Part shown: piece after piece, positions 27,470-35,625 of the stretch
Layout: each line of letters begins with the position of its first letter
Position numbering within the stretch: position 1 is the first letter of the stretch
Source of the DNA: an uncultured Eubacteriales bacterium
GTDB lineage: Bacteria > Bacillota > Clostridia > Lachnospirales > Lachnospiraceae
Length of the DNA: 64,000 nt
Assembly: GCA_900548855.1 (NCBI GenBank)
Contig: URMF01000002.1
Span: 65,524 to 129,523, forward strand
Reading direction: 5' to 3'
The notes under the pieces: model-generated
What the model saw: only the letters and a program-made list of their open reading frames with translations
Told to the model about the DNA's origin: nothing
Databases searched by the model: none
Made by a program: the position numbers and the translations under genes

Positions 27470-29284
27470 TCAAAGCTTTTCGCCCCAGTCATCATCATAC
27501 TCCTCTGATGACTTCTCTTCATTTTTCATTAGATTTTCCGGACTTGGTGGGGTAAACCCTCCTGCTTCTGCTGCAAGCTCCTCCGGACTTGGCGGAGTGA
27601 AGCCCCCTGCTTCCGCTGCAAGGTTTTCCGGACTTGGTGGAGTGAAGCCCCCTGCTTCTGTTGCAAGGCTTTCCGGACTTGGCGGAGTAAACCCTCCTGC
27701 TTCCGCTGCAAGACCCTCTGGACTTGGTGGAGTAAACCCTCCTGCTTCCGGACCTTCTGGATTGGAAGATGTAAAGCTCTCTGCCATCGCCGGCTGCTCA
27801 ACAGCTGCTGCATTTTCCATGCCCTCCATCTGTTTTAAGCTTCCAATTATTTCAGCAATCTCATTCAGTTCGCCAATAACATCCCCTAAGTCTTCCAGAT
27901 TACACTCACTAAGGTCTGCTGAAGACTGGGCATTAGCTGCAATTTCTTCATTTGCCGCCTGCTGGTTTGCAAGACTGTCTATAATTACATTATTACTTTC
28001 ATGCAGATTGTTACTCAAAGAATCCAGACTCATCATGTTGTTATGCAGTGTTTCAACCACACCGGTTATGCTCCGGAAAGCACCCGTCACTTCGTTAATA
28101 TACTCTGCCTGTGCTTCAGATGCCTGCACGGAATTCATAACCAAAGCAGAAGTCTGGTCTGCCAGCTTCGTAACACCCTGCAGCAAATCTGTAATCTTGT
28201 CAATCGACTGCTTTGTATTATCTGCCAGCTTACGAATCTCATCTGCCACAACAGAAAAACCTCTGCCGGCTTCTCCTGCCCTGGCCGCTTCAATGGACGC
28301 ATTCAACGCCAGCAAATTCGTCTGGGATGAAACCTGGTATATAATCTGGGTTATCTCCTCCGCAGAACTAATCTTTTCCTGCAATTCCTGTGCTACCTCT
28401 GTTACATTCTGGTTTGTAACCGCTATATCGTCAGACTTCTCTTTCAGATGCTCCACCAGCTTGCCGCCCGCTTCCGTCGCAGCAACTGCTTCATTAGCAG
28501 ACTCTAATGTATGATCCTTCACCTGAATTAAATGGTCAATGATTTCCTGAATCTGTGCCGTCATATCTGTCTGACTTTCCATATTATGGACTGTCTCTGT
28601 AACACCCTGAGAAATGGCATCTACACTTCTCGCCACCTCATCCGTTGCATCATGAAAATTGTCTAACTTAGACTGAAGCAGTTCAATATGCTGGTTTCCT
28701 TTCTCCACCACATCCACCATATTCTGGGTAATCTCTTCCTGGTACATCAGGTGATACTTAATCTCCTGCTGGTCTGTCTCCTGAGTGCGTACCACACTGT
28801 CGGCAGTCAGATACAGACAAAGCGCCATGATAGCAAATAAAATGAATGCCACCAGCCAGGCACCACCCATAGCGGAATCTTTTGCGACAAAAAGCATGAT
28901 TGTCTTAATCACCATTATAATCTCTGTAAATCCTGCGCAAAATGCACTGTAAACAGTATCCAGATACAATAACGTAATTACTAATAAGACACAAAACGGC
29001 AACATATTATAGATATTATCGTGGTTAAATACAGAAATAGCAGATACCGCAATATATGCCCCTCCTATAATATACCGGACCACCTCACTATCTGACATCC
29101 GTATATACATAACCACACAGCCCGCTGCCAACACAACACAAAGAACAATCTGTACAATCATCCACGCCCTGCTTTTTAGATAACCATTACTCACGATTGT
29201 TATAAGCATACGGACAACAGACAACGCAATTACCATTTTTAATGCTGTTTCATTCTTCCTTCTTAGCCTTACTGTATTTTCCAT
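27470..29284 (-). CDS. Methyl-accepting chemotaxis protein with C-terminal repeat tail
   Basis: 604 residues from ATG 29284 (GAGGTG four bases upstream). About six transmembrane segments (residues ~12-170) have no large extracellular sensor loop, so it may sense the membrane or energy state. The cytoplasmic signalling domain has the conserved hairpin tip ([29 protein letters not shown]). Beyond it, the C-terminus carries five copies of GGFTPPSPE spaced every 15 residues and ends acidic with DDDWGEKL. It signals to CheA/CheW; no other che gene is in the window. The tail is unusual and may tether adaptation enzymes. Confidence 0.92.
   Translation of the reverse strand: MENTVRLRRKNETALKMVIALSVVRMLITIVSNGYLKSRAWMIVQIVLCVVLAAGCVVMYIRMSDSEVVRYIIGGAYIAVSAISVFNHDNIYNMLPFCVLLVITLLYLDTVYSAFCAGFTEIIMVIKTIMLFVAKDSAMGGAWLVAFILFAIMALCLYLTADSVVRTQETDQQEIKYHLMYQEEITQNMVDVVEKGNQHIELLQSKLDNFHDATDEVARSVDAISQGVTETVHNMESQTDMTAQIQEIIDHLIQVKDHTLESANEAVAATEAGGKLVEHLKEKSDDIAVTNQNVTEVAQELQEKISSAEEITQIIYQVSSQTNLLALNASIEAARAGEAGRGFSVVADEIRKLADNTKQSIDKITDLLQGVTKLADQTSALVMNSVQASEAQAEYINEVTGAFRSITGVVETLHNNMMSLDSLSNNLHESNNVIIDSLANQQAANEEIAANAQSSADLSECNLEDLGDVIGELNEIAEIIGSLKQMEGMENAAAVEQPAMAESFTSSNPEGPEAGGFTPPSPEGLAAEAGGFTPPSPESLATEAGGFTPPSPENLAAEAGGFTPPSPEELAAEAGGFTPPSPENLMKNEEKSSEEYDDDWGEKL
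27530..27757. repeat. 45-bp tandem repeat inside the chemotaxis receptor gene
   Basis: Five consecutive 45-bp units encode GGFTPPSPE plus a six-residue linker (xLAxEA). Differences between units are mostly at one or two linker codons (G/S/N/E before L), which points to recent expansion. Confidence 0.85.
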
Positions 29285-29325
29285 ATCGCACCTCATTATC
29301 CTGTTATTTTTAAGAAATATATCTA

Positions 29326-29331
29326 ATTATA
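29326..29331 (-). promoter_or_regulatory. Extended -10 promoter of the chemotaxis receptor
   Basis: TGCTATAAT on the minus strand, 42 bp before the start codon; the -35 (TAGATT) is weak, as is common for extended -10 promoters. Confidence 0.5.
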
Positions 29332-29364
29332 GCATAGACTTCAGAAAGAATCTAGTAATAATTA

Positions 29365-31440
29365 CTAAACTTCCACATTCCTCTTAAATCCCACATAAGT
29401 TACGATAAAATAGACCAGATAAATCCCAAAAAATAACACGATACTTTTTAGGAAAAAGCTTCCCATAAATGCCGGCACTCCTGTTGAAATTACAAACAGT
29501 CTGCTGACAAACAGAACCATTTTCCCGCTAATCACAATTGCCAGTATAGCCGGGCAAAGATAATAAGCCATTAACTGTTTTAGAATCAACTGATGAATCT
29601 CACTGCTCTTAAGACCCAGTTTTGCGAGCACATCATACCGGAATCTGTATTTGGCAGAATCGCTCAACTGCTGTACCGACAACACAGTTACCGCCACACT
29701 GACAAAAACCAGTCCGATATAAAACAATGGTATGATAATAGAAGCCAGCGTATATTTTACCTCAGGAATCAGATTGTCCCTTACCATGCTCACCGCCACA
29801 TAAACAATAATATTATCAGAGCCACAGCGGATATCTTCCTCCACTGGATCATCCATTTGCTCACCATACACATCATCACTCTCTTCCTCCATGGGGTCCC
29901 CCAGCTTCCGCTGCAAATCTACCGGAATTTCTCCTTCCATATCTGCAACCAGTTCCATGTAAAAAGGTGTCATCCGCTCCAAAACCGCATCCGGCACTAC
30001 AATTACATAATCCGCACCGTTATGCCCATCCTGGGAAAAAGAATCGGAAACAATCCCTGCAAAAGAGAGCAGACTTTTTCCTGATGCACCTGCAATCTGC
30101 AAATCTTTTCCAATTTCCAGCACCTCATCGTATAATCTGGATTTAATCTGAACCAGATATTCATCATGATTCATGGTTACTTCCTTATACCCCAGCATTT
30201 TCCGCAAATAATTATAATCCGACACCCCCATATAGGTGTCATACTGATAATACACATTTTCATTTTTTAAAAAAGCTTCAATCTCCGGCATATTGGGACT
30301 TCCATCCGCATTGCGGTACATTGTTCCCCATGCATTTAAATGGGTCAGCATCCAGGTATTGACCTGATTATCCCCATCCGTATAAATATAATAGGAATAA
30401 TACTCTGATGGTGTCCCGCTCTCATCAATGACCGCCCTCTCATCCGCAAAATCATCTTTTATATTATTGCTGTATATCTGGACATCAAAGGGAAATTTGT
30501 CCTCTAAGACTGTATTTTCATACTCACTAAACATCAGAGCATAAGAAGCTCCCATCAAAGCGAGAGTAAATAATGCCGTCAGGGTTCCCATGGTAAACTG
30601 CATGGTTCTCACCTTTGAAGCAAACTGCCGGAACAAAAATAAGTTCTGTCTTTTGTAAATCCCTTTTCCTTTTTTCCGTACATAGCAGATAATCCATGCA
30701 GAAAGTCCAACATAAAAAAGGTAAATCGTAAGCACCAGTCCAATCAGAAAGAGAATAATCTCTAACGTATTGGAAAGTGATTCAAATGCTGCCCAGAAGA
30801 AAAAGAGGAAGAAAATAGAAAGGGGAAAAAGAAGTCTTTTTATCCCTTCATGCTTTTCCTTTATCTCCTCATTCTGCCGCTTTGCATTCATCAACGCATA
30901 AATATTCATTTTCTTAAATTTACGCCTGCACCTAAAAAGTGCTATCCCATAACAACCTGCATAACAGAGTGTAGTCATTAAAATCGTTCCTGCATGAAAT
31001 GCGATATGCAAATGAAATTCCATTCTCACCATGGCATACATAACGGAGAGCAGTACCTGTTGAAACAACACCCCTAAAAGGAGTCCTAAGAAAAAAGCGA
31101 CGCCACCGAGCAGAATATTTTCCCGGATATAAAGCTTGGAAACCATTTTCTTTTTCATTCCCAAAAGCAGATAAATTCCAAATTCACTGCTCCTTTTTTC
31201 CAGCATAAACCGCACCATGTAATTAATCAGCCATGCAACAATCAGCATGATAAACACGGTTGCAAGACCAATCATTACCTCCATAATTCCCTCTACTTCA
31301 AAATGAACGGAAAGTCCGTTCTGAAAAATGAGACTGCTGAATGCATACATCAATGCCGTGACCACTGTCATCGTAAGAATATATACCAGATAGTCCTTAA
31401 CAGACCTCTTCATGTTACGAAAAGCAAGCTTATTCAGCAT
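29365..31440 (-). CDS. BceB-type ABC transporter permease (FtsX family)
   Basis: 691 residues from ATG 31440, overlapping the ATPase gene by 11 bp with GGGAGG upstream. The start MLNKLAFRNMKRSVKDYLVY is typical of BceB. About ten transmembrane helices are visible, with a large extracellular domain of ~240 residues (~310-560) between helices 7 and 8, the region that senses peptide antibiotics in this family. With BceA it removes bacitracin, lantibiotics or similar cell-wall peptides from lipid-II-cycle targets and reports to the adjacent kinase. Confidence 0.92.
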   Translation of the reverse strand: MLNKLAFRNMKRSVKDYLVYILTMTVVTALMYAFSSLIFQNGLSVHFEVEGIMEVMIGLATVFIMLIVAWLINYMVRFMLEKRSSEFGIYLLLGMKKKMVSKLYIRENILLGGVAFFLGLLLGVLFQQVLLSVMYAMVRMEFHLHIAFHAGTILMTTLCYAGCYGIALFRCRRKFKKMNIYALMNAKRQNEEIKEKHEGIKRLLFPLSIFFLFFFWAAFESLSNTLEIILFLIGLVLTIYLFYVGLSAWIICYVRKKGKGIYKRQNLFLFRQFASKVRTMQFTMGTLTALFTLALMGASYALMFSEYENTVLEDKFPFDVQIYSNNIKDDFADERAVIDESGTPSEYYSYYIYTDGDNQVNTWMLTHLNAWGTMYRNADGSPNMPEIEAFLKNENVYYQYDTYMGVSDYNYLRKMLGYKEVTMNHDEYLVQIKSRLYDEVLEIGKDLQIAGASGKSLLSFAGIVSDSFSQDGHNGADYVIVVPDAVLERMTPFYMELVADMEGEIPVDLQRKLGDPMEEESDDVYGEQMDDPVEEDIRCGSDNIIVYVAVSMVRDNLIPEVKYTLASIIIPLFYIGLVFVSVAVTVLSVQQLSDSAKYRFRYDVLAKLGLKSSEIHQLILKQLMAYYLCPAILAIVISGKMVLFVSRLFVISTGVPAFMGSFFLKSIVLFFGIYLVYFIVTYVGFKRNVEV

Positions 31441-32197
31441 CAGACAGCTCACCTCCCGTTAAAGACAGTACATCTAAAATCTCCTGTAAGAAAACCTTAC
31501 GGCTCTTTTCACCTCTCACCAGTTCATGAAAAATCTTCCCATCCTTTAAAAATAAAATCCTCCCACAGTAGCTTGCCGAAAAGGCATCATGGGTTACCAT
31601 TAAAATGGTTGCCTCCATGCTCTGATTTAGCTTTGTAAACGTTTCTAATAATGTCTGTGCCGCATTGGAATCCAGTGCCCCGGTGGGTTCATCCGCAAGC
31701 AGTAATTTAGGATGGTTCACCAATGCCCTGGCACAGGCACACCGCTGTTTTTGTCCTCCCGATACCTGATACGGGAATTTTTCCCTGATATCCGCAATTC
31801 CCAGTAATTCCAGAATTTCACTACAATTTTCATTAATTTCCCTTTTTTTTCCCCCTTGCAGGGTCAGTGCCAGAATGATATTTTCCTCAATGGTCAGGGT
31901 ATCTAAGAGATTGTACTCCTGAAATACAAAGCCCAGATTATCTTTCCTGAATTCGGAAAGTGCATCCTCCGACAATTCTGTAATATCCGTGTCCTCATAA
32001 TAGATATGTCCGGAAGTCACCGTATCAATCGTTGCCAGCATATTTAACAGGGTGGTCTTTCCTGAACCTGAAGCTCCCATTACACCAATAAACTCTCCTT
32101 TTTCTACGTGGAAGCTGACCCTGTCCACTGCCTTTGTCACATTGGATTCATTTCCATAATATTTTTCCACATCACATACCCGGATATAATCTTTCAC
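31430..32197 (-). CDS. BceA-type ABC transporter ATP-binding protein
   Basis: About 255 residues. Walker A GASGSGKTTLLN, Q-loop FVFQEYNLLDTL, signature YQVSGGQKQR, Walker B LLLADEPTGALD and H-loop VTHD are all present. GTG 32197 is eight bases after AAGGAG; the ATG at 32203 lies only two bases from it and is less likely. Partner of the permease that follows. The 305-bp gap upstream holds a palindromic element rather than a second gene. Confidence 0.92.
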   Translation of the reverse strand: MKDYIRVCDVEKYYGNESNVTKAVDRVSFHVEKGEFIGVMGASGSGKTTLLNMLATIDTVTSGHIYYEDTDITELSEDALSEFRKDNLGFVFQEYNLLDTLTIEENIILALTLQGGKKREINENCSEILELLGIADIREKFPYQVSGGQKQRCACARALVNHPKLLLADEPTGALDSNAAQTLLETFTKLNQSMEATILMVTHDAFSASYCGRILFLKDGKIFHELVRGEKSRKVFLQEILDVLSLTGGELSDAE

Positions 32198-32213
32198 GCC
32201 CATCACTCCTTGC

Positions 32214-32450
32214 TATCATATATAGTGTGCATTTGCGACCCCCCCTATTTTCAAAGACATAGTTGTGCAAATATAACAAATTTATGTTTGTAGGACACTT
32301 GAGAACGTCAGTGGTTAGCGAGGTACTTTCGAGCTTAGCACTGCTACGTTCTCAACTAAGTGCAAACGGTCCGAAAAACATATTTGTTACATTTGTACAA
32401 CGGTCGGTAATGAAAACAGAGTCTCGCAAACTCCTATATTACTTTATTAT
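32214..32450. repeat. Palindromic MITE-like element between kinase and bceA-like gene
   Basis: The two halves are imperfect reverse complements. Matching blocks from outside in: TTTGCGA (32236-32242, paired with TCGCAAA near 32433), TTTTC, GTTGTGCAAAT / ATTTGTACAAC, ATAACAAAT / ATTTGTTAC, GGAC / GTCC, TTGAGAACGT / ACGTTCTCAA and a central hairpin. Its right end recurs at 11384-11440. No protein is supported. It occupies the place where a BceR-controlled promoter for bceAB is expected. Confidence 0.65.
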
Positions 32451-32511
32451 ATCCTCTTATATTTTCATATAAAAATAGATTAAAGTTATCTTAAGATTTC
32501 GTAAGATAACT

Positions 32512-33561
32512 TCAATCTATTTCTTCTCTGGTTATATAATTACTGATAGGAAACTCCAAAAGCATCCTCGTTCCCTTTCCATATTCCGACCAAGTCCCAA
32601 TCCCGATTCCCAGCTTGTCACAAAGCTTCCGGCACAAATACAATCCCATGCCAGTGGACCGTTCATGATTTCTTCCGTTACTTCCGGTAAAGCCCTTTTC
32701 AAAGATACGGGAAAGCTCCTCTGCCGGAATCCCTGTCCCATTATCTTCAAATACTAAAATCACACCATTCGTTTCTTTCCTTGTATAAATATGGATTACT
32801 GGTATTTCCCTTTGATATTTTACACTGTTCTGTATCATCTGGTTCAAAATAAATGCAATCCACTTCCGGTCAGTATACACCTTATCTTCACAATCTACAT
32901 CAGCACTTACATGATTTTGAATCAGCAGCAGTCGGTTCTTATTCAGCACCTCACAGACTACCTCATCAAGGCTTGTCTCCTGAATCAGATAATCTTTATA
33001 GACATTTTCTGAACGAGCATAGTAAAGTGCCATATCCACATAGTTTTCAATCTTTTGATTCTCAAGGACAATCGTATAAAAATCCTCCATTATCCCTTTG
33101 CTGTCTTCTGCTGACAGAGAATGCCGCCTGTTTTCACAAAGCAGGGAAATACTCGTGATTGGTGCCTTGATTTCATGTACCCAGCTTTCAATATATTCCC
33201 TATAATCCTTCCACTCATCTTCCATCAGCCGTATCCGTTCAATCACGGACTTGTTTGATTTTCGAATCATTTCCCGATATAATCTGTCCTCTAATCGGAA
33301 AGAATCCGGCAGCAGTTCCCCTAACAGATATCTCTGATCCACTTTTTCCAGAATCTGTTCCATTTCACGGAAATATTTTCTTCTCTGCAAATAGGTGGCG
33401 AGCAGCCAGATAAATAAAAGCATTATCCAGAAAATCAGAATCAGGATAATGTTTGCTTTTCCATAACCTGTCATTGACAAAAATCCCATTGTCACACACA
33501 TACACACCAGATGAAGAAGCAAAAGCAGACTCTTATCCCTTAAAAAATCCATCATTCTCAT
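32512..33561 (-). CDS. BceS-type intramembrane-sensing histidine kinase
   Basis: 349 residues. Two transmembrane helices (residues ~9-28 and ~37-58) with almost no extracellular loop, the mark of kinases that sense through a BceAB transporter. Phospho-acceptor His129 sits in WVHEIKAPITSISLL. The ATPase core has an N box (LNQMIQNSVKY), G1 (EDNGTGIP) and G2 (GMGLYLCR). Its start overlaps the response-regulator stop by 4 bp (ATGA). It phosphorylates the adjacent regulator when peptide antibiotic is transported. Confidence 0.93.
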   Translation of the reverse strand: MRMMDFLRDKSLLLLLHLVCMCVTMGFLSMTGYGKANIILILIFWIMLLFIWLLATYLQRRKYFREMEQILEKVDQRYLLGELLPDSFRLEDRLYREMIRKSNKSVIERIRLMEDEWKDYREYIESWVHEIKAPITSISLLCENRRHSLSAEDSKGIMEDFYTIVLENQKIENYVDMALYYARSENVYKDYLIQETSLDEVVCEVLNKNRLLLIQNHVSADVDCEDKVYTDRKWIAFILNQMIQNSVKYQREIPVIHIYTRKETNGVILVFEDNGTGIPAEELSRIFEKGFTGSNGRNHERSTGMGLYLCRKLCDKLGIGIGTWSEYGKGTRMLLEFPISNYITREEID

Positions 33562-34226
33562 ATGCGGTACCCAAGCCCTCTCTTTGTTTCAATAAAATCC
33601 TGCACACCAATGGAATTTAGCTTCTTACGAATTCCCGTTACATGCACACTCAGTGTATTGTCATCAATAAAAATCTGATTCTCCCACAGATATTCAATCA
33701 GATCCATTCTGGCAACGAATTCTCCCGGATGCTGAAACAAAAGATGCAAAATTTTCATTTCATTTTTCGTCAGTTCCACCTTTTGTCCCTGAAAGATCAG
33801 ACAGCATTTTGAAATATCCAGCTGCACGCCTTTCCTTGTAATCTGAATCGTTTCTTTTACTTCCATACCCTTCGTGCGCTTTAATACGGCTGCAATCCTT
33901 GCCAAAAGAATCGGTGTCTGATACGGCTTTGCAATATAGTCATCGCCACCCTTAAGGATTCCATTCAATTCGTCCATGGAATCCGCCCTGCTGGTCAAAA
34001 ATATGATTGGTATTTCTGTCTCTTCCCGAAGACTCATACAGATATCAAATCCAGAAATTCCCGGCAGATTGACATCCAAAAGCACCAAATCCGGTTTCCC
34101 CTCTTTTATCTGGCACACAATATTTTCAAAAGTATCCGGTGCTGTCACCTGATACATCGCATTTTCCAGCAATACTTTTAATTCCCGCCTTATGGTTCCC
34201 TCATCTTCTACCACAAATATATGCAT
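33558..34226 (-). CDS. BceR-type OmpR-family response regulator
   Basis: 222 residues. The receiver has Asp51 in LLDVNLPG, acidic residues at VVEDEG and Lys in the YIAKPYQ segment; a winged-helix OmpR/PhoB output domain follows (ELTKNEMKILHLLFQHPGEFV...SVHVTGIRKKL). It is first in the R-S-A-B module and should activate the transporter genes. A terminator for the preceding operon lies only 29 bp before its start, so its own promoter is not obvious. Confidence 0.93.
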   Translation of the reverse strand: MHIFVVEDEGTIRRELKVLLENAMYQVTAPDTFENIVCQIKEGKPDLVLLDVNLPGISGFDICMSLREETEIPIIFLTSRADSMDELNGILKGGDDYIAKPYQTPILLARIAAVLKRTKGMEVKETIQITRKGVQLDISKCCLIFQGQKVELTKNEMKILHLLFQHPGEFVARMDLIEYLWENQIFIDDNTLSVHVTGIRKKLNSIGVQDFIETKRGLGYRI

Positions 34227-34254
34227 TGTCTCTGCTCCTGTTTTTCTACCGAAA

Positions 34255-34287
34255 AAGCATACCGGATAACTGAATACCGATATGCTT
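34255..34287 (-). terminator. Terminator of the dehydratase-activase operon
   Basis: 11-bp stem (AAGCATATCGG/CCGGTATGCTT, one wobble), 11-nt loop, then TTTTTC on the minus strand. It sits between the activase pair and the response regulator, and partial read-through is possible. Confidence 0.7.
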
Positions 34288-34314
34288 TCCTACTACATCC
34301 CATGTGTGTTCAAC

Positions 34315-35622
34315 CTACTCCTGTTCTTCTCTTGCCACAGACAACATCAATTTAATCCGGTTCTCCTGGTTTACCTTGGTTGCACCAGGGTCGTAATCAA
34401 TGGGCACGATATTTGCCTTAGGATAGATTTCTTTTATCTTGCGAATCATGCCCTTGCCCACGATATGGTTCGGCAGGCATCCAAAAGGCTGGGCACATAT
34501 TATATTGCCATAGCCTGATTCTGACAGTTCCAGCATCTCCGCAGTTAACAGCCATCCCTCTCCCATTTTATTTCCGAGACCTACCACGCCGGTAATCAAT
34601 TCCTTAATATGTGCATATTTGGACGGCGGAAGGAAGTCGCTATACTGGGATACCGAGTCATACAGCAGCCGTTCCAGCATTTCACAATATTTCATCAGTG
34701 CCTGTACCACCTTTTTCTTCGCCAAGCTGCCGCCATATAAATTAATATCCTCAATCCGGTTGTCAATCTTAAACATCATAAAGCCCATAACTCCCGGAAC
34801 CATAACCTCGCAGTCCTGTTCCACGAGAAAGTTTTCCAAATCATTGTTTGCCATTGAGGAGTATTTCACATAGATTTCCCCTACAATGCCAACCTTGGTT
34901 TTTTCTACTTTATTAAGCGGAATTTTTGCAAAATCCTCCACAATGGCACGCATATTCCGTTCCATTCCCTTCGGGGTATAGCCCTTCCGGTGTCTGAACT
35001 GGTTAGAAAGCTCCTTTACCCATTTAGATATAAGGGCATCTGCATCTCCCTTGTTCACCTCATAGGAACGTACCTGGTTTTTCAGCAGCATAAACAAATC
35101 ACCATAAGTGAGACCGATTAATGCCTGATAAATCATTTCCAGAGTTAAATGGAAGCCACTGTTGCTCTCCAATCCCGATAGATTCAAGGAAATAACCGGC
35201 ACCTGGGAAAGTCCGGCCTTCTGAAGAGCTTTCCGCAGCAAATGAATATAATTGGACGCCCGGCACCCTCCACCGGTCTGGGTAATCATAAGTGCAACCT
35301 TGTTGACATCATATTTACCACTCTGCAGGGCACTAATCATCTGTCCGATAACCAACAACGCCGGATAGCATGTATCATTGTGGACATATTTGAGGCCCGT
35401 ATCTACCACCTTGCGCCCGGTATTCTTCAGCAGCCCTACTCTATAACCCTGCTGGGTAAAAATATTCCGCAGCAGCTTAAAATGAACCGGTAACATATCC
35501 GGAATTAAAATCGTATAGTCTTTTTTCATTTCCTTTGTAAATTCCACACGCTCTGCACCGCTGCAAGCACTCACTGTACAGGTCTCACAGGAATCCACTG
35601 ACTGCCCTTTTATTTCGTTCAT
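34315..35622 (-). CDS. Acyl-CoA dehydratase activase-related protein (HgdB/DUF2229-like), second part
   Basis: 435 residues. Cysteine clusters near the N-terminus (CETCTVSAC) and in NDTCYPALL and GGGCRASNY suit an iron-sulfur-binding subunit of the HgdB/BcrC-like family. In many Firmicutes this region is the C-terminal third of a ~1,400-residue activase; here it is a separate gene starting 3 bp after the first part, with AAAGGGG inside the end of the preceding gene. Together the pair makes 1,410 residues. It probably joins ATP-driven radical electron transfer; the exact substrate is unknown. Confidence 0.85.
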   Translation of the reverse strand: MNEIKGQSVDSCETCTVSACSGAERVEFTKEMKKDYTILIPDMLPVHFKLLRNIFTQQGYRVGLLKNTGRKVVDTGLKYVHNDTCYPALLVIGQMISALQSGKYDVNKVALMITQTGGGCRASNYIHLLRKALQKAGLSQVPVISLNLSGLESNSGFHLTLEMIYQALIGLTYGDLFMLLKNQVRSYEVNKGDADALISKWVKELSNQFRHRKGYTPKGMERNMRAIVEDFAKIPLNKVEKTKVGIVGEIYVKYSSMANNDLENFLVEQDCEVMVPGVMGFMMFKIDNRIEDINLYGGSLAKKKVVQALMKYCEMLERLLYDSVSQYSDFLPPSKYAHIKELITGVVGLGNKMGEGWLLTAEMLELSESGYGNIICAQPFGCLPNHIVGKGMIRKIKEIYPKANIVPIDYDPGATKVNQENRIKLMLSVAREEQE

Positions 35623-35625
35623 ACC

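Noticed and set aside
27530..27757. CRISPR-like direct repeats
   Set aside because: Units are contiguous 45-bp coding repeats without spacers and in frame with the chemotaxis receptor.
27597..28514. 305-residue plus-strand open frame
   Set aside because: It is antisense to the chemotaxis receptor, whose signalling domain is unmistakable; the long frame results from its codon bias and repeats.
32263..32472. 69-residue plus-strand open frame
   Set aside because: It runs through the palindromic element. Similarity to an antisense frame near 11400 comes from the shared DNA repeat, not from a protein.
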